Shown: piece after piece, positions 1 to 6,202 of the stretch
Layout of the letters: every line of letters starts with the position of its first letter
Numbering within the stretch: the stretch's first letter is position 1
Source of the DNA: JAAZLS01 sp964585925
Lineage (GTDB): Bacteria; Bacillota; Dethiobacteria; DTU022
Length of the DNA: 20,503 nucleotides
Assembly: GCA_964585925.1 (NCBI GenBank)
Contig: CAZPFS010000031.1
Location: 1-20,503, forward strand
Direction of reading: 5' to 3'
The notes under the pieces: model-generated
Databases searched by the model: none
What the model was told of the DNA's origin: nothing
The model's input: the letters and a program-made list of their open reading frames with translations, nothing else
Made by a program: the position numbers and the translations under genes

Positions 1-32
1 TTCTATATTGCAGAACTGTCCCCATACCTTTT

Positions 33-80
33 GGGGGCAAAGCCCCTCCCCCTTCGAGGGGGGAGGGCTGGGGTGGGGGG
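33..80. repeat. GC-rich palindromic dispersed repeat, left copy
   Basis: C-run and G-run arms at 43-52 and 58-67 form a stem of about ten pairs around the loop TCG, with one bulged G. A G-rich tail (GGGGTGGGGGGGG) follows. A second possible hairpin, GGGGC-AAA-GCCCC at 34-46, shares its right arm with the first, so the two exclude each other. The element resembles the palindromes at the right end of the window but is not identical. It lies just downstream of the leftward DUF1015 gene, so it could also help end that transcript; no clear T-tract supports this. Confidence 0.6.
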
Positions 81-103
81 GGGCGATTCTGGTTTTCTAT
101 TTG

Positions 104-1375
104 CTACAAACTTTTTTCCAGGCTGTAGATAACCAGCCCACTGGGCAGTTTGGGAAAAAAGTATGTAGATTTCTGGGGCATCTTTTTCCCCTGGCGGGCC
201 CTGGCAACGATCTCCTCCACGGGAGTGGGATTTAGGATAAATCCCACCTGGGAGTCACCCCTGGTAACTTTTCCAATTACCTCTTCCCAGTCAGTGGTAT
301 AGCCGATCACCTGCTCGGCAGCACCTTCCGGTTCGCCTTTCAGGAGAGGCTCGATCACCCGATCCCGAAGAAGAGTCACGTCCAGATTGCCCGCTCCAGA
401 AAACTGTGGTTTCAGGGTTAACAGGTAGGCCTGATCCGCCAGCAACATCCCCATGGACGGGGCACTCCGGCCCTTTTGTGAAAGCTCTTCCAAAAATTTA
501 TCCTTACCAAGATTTTCGGGCCGTCCCCGGGGTTCCAGATAAAAACTGCGGGCGGCTATTTCCAAAACAGATTTCGATTGCTGATTATTCAGACCGCTTA
601 ACAGGCGGTGGGTGGGCAGCATCAACAGGCCCGGGCTGTGCAGGCTTACCAAAACGATCAGCGCATGGGAAAAACCAAGCCCGCCGGTGTTCATCTCCTG
701 TGAATAGTTCAGGGCTGTTTCATAACGGTGGTGGCCGTCGGCGATAAGCAGAGGACGGGGAGCGACCAGCTCTTGCAGCGCCTTTTGGCGATCGCAGGAG
801 GCGATTGCCCACACCTGATGCTCCTGACCTTCCCGGTCCGGGAATTCAAACAGCGGAGGTTCTTTCAGCAGGGGGGCGCAGATGCGCTCCATTTCGTTTT
901 CGGGGTCGGGGAGCAAAGCAAAAATTGGGCTGAAATTAGCCCGGCAGCTTCTGAACAGCTCCAGACGATCGGCCTTCGGCCGGGAGAGGGTCAGTTCATG
1001 GGGAAGCACTGCTCCCGTATGGAAGGGTTCCAATTTCAAAGCGGCGATCAAGCCGGTACGGTGACAGCGGGAACCCCGGTAAGAAAAAGATTGCCGGTAT
1101 AGATAAAACACCGGCTGTTTTTCCAGTAATAAAATATTTTGTTCCTGCCAGCGGGAAAAAGTTTCCCTGGCCCGGGTATAGCGGTTATTTTCAGGGCAAT
1201 CACTGTCCTCTGATCGTCCGAATTCCAGACGGATAATATTGTACGGGTTTAAATCATAGAAAGCGTCCTGGCTTTGTTTGTCCACAATGTCGTAGGGGGG
1301 GGCAATTACAGACGACAGATCGTCAATTTTATCGGTATTATAGCGAATTCCTCTGAAGGGAGCGATGGTGGCCAT
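104..1375 (-). CDS. DUF1015 family protein
   Basis: This 423-residue soluble protein belongs to the DUF1015 family, whose biochemical role is not established. Family hallmarks seen are the N-terminal start with IAPFRGIRYN, the block VIAPPYDIVD near residue 30, and the strongly conserved IADGHHRYETAL in the middle. The length of a little over 400 residues is usual for the family. I chose the ATG at 1375 because AGGAGGT (1387-1381 on the minus strand) sits 5 nt upstream and the family motif begins at once; an in-frame start 27 nt further upstream lacks such a site. The gene is divergent from the dehydratase-like gene and has its own promoter candidate. No signal peptide or membrane segment is seen. 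Family membership is secure, function unknown. Confidence 0.92.
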   Translation of the reverse strand: MATIAPFRGIRYNTDKIDDLSSVIAPPYDIVDKQSQDAFYDLNPYNIIRLEFGRSEDSDCPENNRYTRARETFSRWQEQNILLLEKQPVFYLYRQSFSYRGSRCHRTGLIAALKLEPFHTGAVLPHELTLSRPKADRLELFRSCRANFSPIFALLPDPENEMERICAPLLKEPPLFEFPDREGQEHQVWAIASCDRQKALQELVAPRPLLIADGHHRYETALNYSQEMNTGGLGFSHALIVLVSLHSPGLLMLPTHRLLSGLNNQQSKSVLEIAARSFYLEPRGRPENLGKDKFLEELSQKGRSAPSMGMLLADQAYLLTLKPQFSGAGNLDVTLLRDRVIEPLLKGEPEGAAEQVIGYTTDWEEVIGKVTRGDSQVGFILNPTPVEEIVARARQGKKMPQKSTYFFPKLPSGLVIYSLEKSL

Positions 1376-1407
1376 GGTCAACCTCCTGTATTTTACTGCC
1401 ACCTCAT

Positions 1408-1436
1408 ATTATATGGCGTTTCGTGTTTCAACGCAA
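1408..1436 (-). promoter_or_regulatory. Candidate sigma-A promoter for the DUF1015 gene
   Basis: On the minus strand a perfect TATAAT (-10, 1413-1408) is preceded, after 17 bp, by TTGCGT (-35, 1436-1431), which matches only the first half of the consensus. Transcription would start near 1401 and give a short leader ending in the strong ribosome binding site. No equally good promoter was found for the opposite gene at 1546. Confidence 0.5.
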
Positions 1437-1545
1437 AGCATCGGGCATTTCACAAACAAAAAGAACCATTCCCAGGGTTTGGGTATAGAGTCTTCGGGAA
1501 GGGGTCAAAATAGCTGTGGTTGATTTGGCTGACAGAGGTGAACGA

Positions 1546-3741
1546 ATGCTGGTCGGGATTCCCCGGGTGCCCTCTTTTTACTATTACTACCCCTTTCTCA
1601 AAACTTTTTTTGAGGGATTGGGCTGTGAAGTGGTCCCCTCCCGGGCTACCAGCGGTCAAACCATTGAAAATCTTTCCCTTTCCCCCACCGATGAACCCTG
1701 CATCTCCGTTAAGCTGGCTTTCCCCCATACTCAGGAGCTGCTGGCCTCAGGAGTGGATTATATCTGTCTGCCGGCGCTGATCAGTTCCGATTGCTCCAGC
1801 TATTACTGTCCCAAGCATATCGGCCTGCCGGCCATGGTTCAAAACGCCCTGGCCGCCCACCGGGCAAAGTTCCTGACCCCCCGGATCGACTGGCGATCCA
1901 ACCCCGAAGACGGCCTGAGTTCTTTCCTTCAAGTGGGGGAAAAGTTGGGACATTCTCGCCGGAAAACCCGGGCCGCCCTGAAGGCGGCCTGCTGTTTTCA
2001 GGACCGGTTCCAGGTGATGGGAGCCTCCCGGATGATGACCTATCCGGAAGCGCTGGAACAGATGGCCGGGGTCAGCCGCCTCAAACGGCAACGTCCCTAC
2101 AATCCGCGGGCCCGTTTTAATCCCCGGGTCCGAATCGGGGTGGTCGCTCACAGTTATGTGCTCTACGATTATATCGGACACGATCTGGTGGGGCGCCTCC
2201 GGGAAATGGGCCAGGTGCTGGTGGCGGAAATGATCCCTCCTCCAAAAATCAAAAAAGCCCTGTCCGAGGTCGATTACGGCAGCCAGCTATGGAGCTTTGA
2301 ACAGCTGATGGTAGGCAGCGCCCTGTACTGGCTTTCGGCGCAAATGGTAGACTGCCTGGTGCTGCTCAGCTGTTTTGAATGCGGCCCGGCGGCGGTAATT
2401 GAGGTATTCCTCAAGCAGGAAGCCGAACAGCGTGGCATACCCCTGCTGATCCTAACCGTTGATGAACAAACCGCCGAGGCGGGCCTGGTAACCAGGATTG
2501 AAGCTTTTCTGGACACTGTTTCCAGCGTCCCCCGCAAAGGGTCCGGCCCGCTACCCCGAAAATCCGTTTCCTCCAAGCCCTCCGTCCCTGCCGGCAGGTT
2601 CCCGGCCCGCCAGAGAAAAGAACGGGTGCTGGGATTTCCGACCATCGGCAGGTTGGGGCTGGCCCTGGAAACGGTATTCAGCGGGGCGGGGGTGAGCTGT
2701 GTCGGGCCGCTGCCGGTGACCAGACAGACTGTAGAGCTGGGCCGGGAGCTGGCCCCTGAATTTATATGCCATCCGATGACCGTCACCATTGGCCAGATGC
2801 GCCAGTGCCTTGATGGGGGAGCCAATACTTTGGTGATGGTGGCCGGCAAAGGCCGCTGCCGCCTGGGGTGGTATGCCGAAATACAGGAGCTGCTGCTGAA
2901 AAAGGCCGGTTACGATTTTACCATGGTCAGCATTGATTCCCCGTTTCCGCTTAAGAGCAACTACCGCTCCTTTGTCCATTCCGTGAGCCGGATATTTGGC
3001 GGCTGTTCGGCCCGTGATATCTGGAACAGCGCCCTGCTGGCATATTACAAGTCGCTGCGGCTGGAACAGGGAGAACGGCTGCTCTACAAATTGCGGGCGG
3101 TGGAGGAACAGCGGGGGGCGGCGGATAAACTTTATACCCGGTTTGTGGACGGGGTCGGGCGAAGCAAAACATTGTCGGCCCTCGATCGGTGCCGGCGGGA
3201 ATTTCAACAAGAATGCCGCTCTCTTGATCAGGTAGAGGGGATAAAACCGATAAAAGTGCGTTTGGTCGGGGAAATTTATGCCGTGTTTGAGAATTATGTG
3301 AACAACAATCTGGCGCGGACATTGGGTTCACTGGAGGGGGTGCGGGTGGAAATTGACCAGGAGATAACGGTCATGAACTGGCTTTATTACAATGTGCTGC
3401 GCCATCCCCTGGCGGTGCTGCGCCACCAAAAAATTGCCGCCGCCGCCCGCCCTTATCTGGCGGATCTGGTGGGGGGGCATGGGCTGGACAGTATCGGGTT
3501 GACCGCGCTGGCTCCCCGGGAGGGGGTGGAAGGGGTGGTGCACCTGTGGCCCTTTACCTGTATGCCGGAAATAATTGCCCAGAGCATTCTGACCCGGGTG
3601 GTCAGAGAAAGCCGCCTGCCCCTGTTGACCATTATTGTCAATGAACAGACCGGAGAGGCGGGGATAAATACCCGTTTGGAATCATTTGCCCATATCCTCC
3701 AGGAGCGAAGGGCGGCAAAGGAGGGACGCTTGAACCCATGA
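1546..3741 (+). CDS. Fused acyl-CoA dehydratase activase-related (DUF2229 / 2-hydroxyacyl-CoA dehydratase-like) protein
   Basis: This 731-residue protein belongs to the superfamily around 2-hydroxyacyl-CoA dehydratases and benzoyl-CoA reductases; its substrate is unknown. It has two related halves joined by a Pro/Ser/Arg-rich linker at about residues 328-357. The first half opens with GIPRVPSFYYYYPF and has Cys52, Cys83 and Cys88 as possible Fe-S ligands. The second half opens with RVLGFPTIGRLG. Both end alike: IPLLILTVDEQTAEAG in the first and LPLLTIIVNEQTGEAG in the second. The halves are more often separate genes. I chose the ATG at 1546 because GAGGTG (1535-1540) is 5 nt upstream and the family motif starts there; a GTG at 1516 is possible but poorly placed. 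The activase gene overlaps its stop by 4 bases, suggesting co-translation. Confidence 0.88.
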   Translation: MLVGIPRVPSFYYYYPFLKTFFEGLGCEVVPSRATSGQTIENLSLSPTDEPCISVKLAFPHTQELLASGVDYICLPALISSDCSSYYCPKHIGLPAMVQNALAAHRAKFLTPRIDWRSNPEDGLSSFLQVGEKLGHSRRKTRAALKAACCFQDRFQVMGASRMMTYPEALEQMAGVSRLKRQRPYNPRARFNPRVRIGVVAHSYVLYDYIGHDLVGRLREMGQVLVAEMIPPPKIKKALSEVDYGSQLWSFEQLMVGSALYWLSAQMVDCLVLLSCFECGPAAVIEVFLKQEAEQRGIPLLILTVDEQTAEAGLVTRIEAFLDTVSSVPRKGSGPLPRKSVSSKPSVPAGRFPARQRKERVLGFPTIGRLGLALETVFSGAGVSCVGPLPVTRQTVELGRELAPEFICHPMTVTIGQMRQCLDGGANTLVMVAGKGRCRLGWYAEIQELLLKKAGYDFTMVSIDSPFPLKSNYRSFVHSVSRIFGGCSARDIWNSALLAYYKSLRLEQGERLLYKLRAVEEQRGAADKLYTRFVDGVGRSKTLSALDRCRREFQQECRSLDQVEGIKPIKVRLVGEIYAVFENYVNNNLARTLGSLEGVRVEIDQEITVMNWLYYNVLRHPLAVLRHQKIAAAARPYLADLVGGHGLDSIGLTALAPREGVEGVVHLWPFTCMPEIIAQSILTRVVRESRLPLLTIIVNEQTGEAGINTRLESFAHILQERRAAKEGRLNP

Positions 3742-4709
3742 GCTATTTTATTGGGGTGGACGTAGGCAGCCTGACCACCAAAATAGTGTTGATGGATATG
3801 AACAAGCAGGTCCGGTTTGCGAGGTACCGGCGCAATGACGGGGGGCCGATCGAGGCAGTTCGGGAAATTTTCGGGGTCCTCCGGGAAATGCCTCAGGAGG
3901 TGGCCGGGGTGGGAGCCACCGGATCGGGAAGAAGCCTGGCCGCGGTGATGATCGGGGCGGATACGGTGGTCAACGAGATCACCGCTCATGCCTTGGCCGC
4001 CAGGGAGGTGGAACCGGAGGTAAACACGGTCATTGATATCGGCGGCCAGGATTCCAAGATTATCTATTTGCAGCAGGGGGTTTCCGTCGGCTTCAATATG
4101 AATACGGTCTGTGCTGCCGGTACAGGCTCATTTCTGGATCATCAGGCCTCCCGCCTGAACATTCCCATTGAACAGTTCGGCTTCTACGCCCTGCGGGCCC
4201 AAAATCCGGTGGTTATTGCCGGACGCTGCGGAGTGTTTGCAGAATCCGATCTGATTCACAAGCAGCAGATGGGCTACTTAAAAGAAGATCTAATCGCCGG
4301 GCTGTGCCTGGCTCTGGCTAAAAATTACCTGAGCAATGTGGCCCGTAACAGAAAAATTGAGACCCCGGCGCTGTTTCAGGGGGGGGTTGCCGCCAATGAA
4401 GGCATCCGCTGGGCTTTGGAAAAAACCCTTTCCCTGAAGCTGATTGTACCTGAACACTACCAGGTAATGGGAGCGTGGGGGGCCGCTTTGCTGGCTCGCC
4501 GGAATGCCCTGTCGGAAGGGTATTCCAGCGCTTGTTTTCGCGGAATAAAGGAAATTGCCGGCAGCAGCTACACTCCCAGGGGGTTTATCTGTTCACGCTG
4601 TACCAACAACTGCGAGATCAGCGAGCTGTATATCAACGGCGAGCTGGTAAGCCGCTGGGGAAGCCGCTGCGGCCGCTGGGAATCTCTGGCCGAAACAGCC
4701 CCGGTATAA
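3738..4709 (+). CDS. Acyl-CoA dehydratase activase, BadF/BadG/BcrA/HgdC-type ATPase
   Basis: This 323-residue protein is an ASKHA-fold ATPase of the family that injects a low-potential electron into 2-hydroxyacyl-CoA-dehydratase-type enzymes at the cost of ATP. Nucleotide-binding motifs are visible: GVDVGSLTTKIVLMD at residues 6-20, GATGSGR near 59 and DIGGQDSK near 100. The cysteines that hold the 4Fe-4S cluster across a homodimer in HgdC are present, Cys125 in NTVCAAGTGSF and Cys164 in GRCGVFAES. The C-terminus continues past the usual ATPase core with CSRCTNNCEI (Cys285, Cys288, Cys292) and Cys311, a possible extra metal site. Its ATG lies inside the stop of the upstream fused protein, its probable partner. 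The gene converges on the next one with 16 bp between them and no clear terminator. Confidence 0.92.
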   Translation: MSYFIGVDVGSLTTKIVLMDMNKQVRFARYRRNDGGPIEAVREIFGVLREMPQEVAGVGATGSGRSLAAVMIGADTVVNEITAHALAAREVEPEVNTVIDIGGQDSKIIYLQQGVSVGFNMNTVCAAGTGSFLDHQASRLNIPIEQFGFYALRAQNPVVIAGRCGVFAESDLIHKQQMGYLKEDLIAGLCLALAKNYLSNVARNRKIETPALFQGGVAANEGIRWALEKTLSLKLIVPEHYQVMGAWGAALLARRNALSEGYSSACFRGIKEIAGSSYTPRGFICSRCTNNCEISELYINGELVSRWGSRCGRWESLAETAPV

Positions 4710-4725
4710 ACCGGCGGCCGGCAGC

Positions 4726-5496
4726 CTACCTTCCTTCAGGAATCCCGGCCCGGGCAATCTTGGACATGGAATCGGCTACCTTGGCCGCCCACCGGGGATC
4801 GGCGGCATAATGTATCCCGATGTGTTCCAGACTGTCTCCCGAATAAAAGCGTCCGCCCCGGCTCAGGTAACTGTTGCGAAGCAGGCTGGCGGCAAAGTAA
4901 ATACATTCTTCCTTGGAGTTGAAGCAGCGGGCATTGGCATAGGGGTTTGGCGGGCCGGCTCCAAGGCCAAACAGATTGTTTTTATCTTTGGCGATTTTGG
5001 ATGTTCCCCCGCCGCTTTCCAGGTAGGCGATGGCGGCCAGCACCAGGCCATTAATCCCGTATTCTTCCTCTGCCCGGGCAAACGCCTCTCCGGTTCCCTG
5101 AAGGCCGTAGGCATTCAATTTTTTCCAGGCCCGCTCGTATATCCCGGCGCTGAAGCTGGAAACTGATTTCACCGGCATTACCGCCCCTCTCATCCCCACC
5201 GCCTCCCGGTAAGTTTGAGTTTGGTTCAGTAAAATCTGTTCCAGCCACTGCTTGTCTGTTTCCATGGTGCTGATTACCGCCTGTTGTTCTTCCAGCTCGG
5301 TTTTCAGCGCCTGGTTTTCCCGGCGCATCTCGGTCAACTCGGTCCTGGTCTGGTTATAGGACCGGTCGAGGTTTTTTAAATCTTCGGCCAACTGTTCATA
5401 CATCTGTTGCTGCCGGGTCAGATGACCATAAAAAGAAGAGACCAATATAATTATCAGTGAAGCACCGGCTATAAATATTTGTTTATTCAGGCGCAT
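4726..5496 (-). CDS. Membrane-anchored glucosaminidase-type peptidoglycan hydrolase with coiled coil
   Basis: The 256-residue protein has one N-terminal membrane segment (about residues 7-23, uncleaved-anchor type), then a charged Glu/Gln/Leu-rich coiled coil (about 28-95). Its C-terminal domain resembles the mannosyl-glycoprotein endo-beta-N-acetylglucosaminidase family (FlgJ/GH73-like). Diagnostic stretches are GLVLAAIAYLESGGGTS with the likely catalytic Glu160, NNLFGLGA, and YAADPRWAAKV near the end. It is expected to act outside the cytoplasmic membrane on cell-wall glycan. The ATG is preceded by AAGGGGCGAT, an acceptable binding site. It is transcribed away from the hydrogenase operon and shares its divergent promoter region; no functional link to the hydrogenase is evident. 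A separate wall-remodelling role is the simplest reading. Confidence 0.87.
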   Translation of the reverse strand: MRLNKQIFIAGASLIIILVSSFYGHLTRQQQMYEQLAEDLKNLDRSYNQTRTELTEMRRENQALKTELEEQQAVISTMETDKQWLEQILLNQTQTYREAVGMRGAVMPVKSVSSFSAGIYERAWKKLNAYGLQGTGEAFARAEEEYGINGLVLAAIAYLESGGGTSKIAKDKNNLFGLGAGPPNPYANARCFNSKEECIYFAASLLRNSYLSRGGRFYSGDSLEHIGIHYAADPRWAAKVADSMSKIARAGIPEGR

Positions 5497-5662
5497 TTTT
5501 ATCGCCCCTTACCTGATTTACCTCAAAACACGGTTAATGTTTTCACCAGCGGGCAAAATTTTCCTGCTCCGGGTTCCATTTTTGTTAAGTGTTTCCAAAA
5601 GATCCCTGTTTTATTCCCCCTTGCCTTTTGAGGCAGGTTCTTCCAGGAGTCTGAACTATTAC

Positions 5663-5690
5663 ATTATACCCAAAACCGGGTCAGTGTAAA
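5663..5690 (-). promoter_or_regulatory. Sigma-A-type promoter for the peptidoglycan hydrolase gene
   Basis: Minus-strand reading shows TTTACA (-35, 5690-5685), a 16-bp spacer and a perfect TATAAT (-10, 5668-5663). It points towards the gene starting at 5496 and lies back-to-back with the hypA promoter, about 32 bp away from its -35 box. Confidence 0.65.
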
Positions 5691-5722
5691 GTTTCCGCTT
5701 TGATCTGGAAACTATTATAACC

Positions 5723-5751
5723 TTGACATACAGATCCTGACATAATAATAT
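5723..5751 (+). promoter_or_regulatory. Sigma-A promoter of the hyp-hydrogenase operon
   Basis: The perfect -35 box TTGACA (5723-5728), 17-bp spacer and -10 box TAATAT (5746-5751) are close to consensus. Transcription should start near 5758. This is the only convincing rightward promoter seen before the long run of tightly spaced genes to 19993. The heptamer TGACATA occurs twice (5724-5730 and 5738-5744), once over the -35 box. Confidence 0.78.
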
Positions 5752-5809
5752 CTAATTGCAGGAATTCGTTCTTTTTTTCGACACTGAAATATATACGGAG
5801 GTGCTTTGA

Positions 5810-6154
5810 TTGCATGAAATCGGGTTGTTAAAAAACGCCCTGGCCAAGGTTAAACAGGAAGCACTCGAAAAAGGTTGGACCAGAATTGAAAAAGTAGAGC
5901 TGGTGATTGGAAAGATGCAGGGTATTACGCCGGAAGCGCTGCAGCATTCCCTGGAAATTTCCCGGGCGGAACAGCCCATGTTTGCGAGGTGTCAGATACA
6001 GGTTAAAGAAGTGGACGGATCCATGAAGTGCCTGGATTGCGGTCATACCTTTTCTTTAAAGGAACCGGCGGAATCTTGTCCCTCCTGCGGGGGCGCCAAG
6101 GTAAAACTCATCTCCGGTCTTGAATTTTTTGTAGAATCTTACAGCGGTAATTAG
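5810..6154 (+). CDS. hypA: Hydrogenase nickel-insertion accessory protein HypA
   Basis: HypA delivers nickel to the large subunit of [NiFe] hydrogenase after the Fe(CN)2CO group is in place, normally together with the GTPase HypB. The 114-residue product starts MHEIGLL; His2 is the known nickel ligand. The zinc-binding site is seen as CLDC (Cys74, Cys77) and CPSC (Cys90, Cys93). I chose the TTG start at 5810 because it yields the required Met-His N-terminus and GGAGGTG (5797-5803) lies 6 nt upstream. It is the first gene of the operon, with hypF about 50 nt downstream. No hypB follows it here, which is unusual; nickel loading must rely on a HypB encoded elsewhere or another route. Confidence 0.95.
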   Translation: MHEIGLLKNALAKVKQEALEKGWTRIEKVELVIGKMQGITPEALQHSLEISRAEQPMFARCQIQVKEVDGSMKCLDCGHTFSLKEPAESCPSCGGAKVKLISGLEFFVESYSGN

Positions 6155-6202
6155 TCCTTAAAATGACAGTCCTTTTTTATTAGTAGGAGGGTGGGTGCCG
6201 GT

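Larger units (their letters stand above)
5497..5809. other. Divergent intergenic region with two promoters
   Basis: These 313 bp separate the leftward hydrolase gene from hypA. They hold the leftward promoter (5663-5690), the rightward promoter (5723-5751), and the hypA leader of about 50 nt with its binding site GGAGGTG at 5797-5803. The leftward transcript would carry a leader of roughly 160 nt containing a small hairpin (CTTGCCT-TTTG-AGGCAGG, plus-strand reading). GATCTG at 5702-5707 and CAGATC at 5731-5736 form an inverted repeat spanning the rightward -35 box. I recognise no riboswitch or RNA gene here. Confidence 0.6.

Noticed and set aside
8..235. 75-codon frame at the left edge
   Set aside because: It crosses the GC palindrome and the antisense end of the DUF1015 gene; the product is repeat-derived.
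2551..3210. 219-codon minus-strand frame inside the fused dehydratase-like gene
   Set aside because: It lies wholly opposite a supported gene, is rich in Pro, Gln and Arg as shadow frames are, and shows no domain.
5523..5579. 18-codon leftward leader ORF before the peptidoglycan hydrolase gene
   Set aside because: It has an ATG and stop but only a weak, distant purine stretch; one short frame is expected by chance in a 160-nt leader.
5620..5640. Hairpin in the hydrolase leader as a terminator or riboswitch
   Set aside because: The stem is only about 7 bp with no U-tract, and no known riboswitch consensus could be matched around it.
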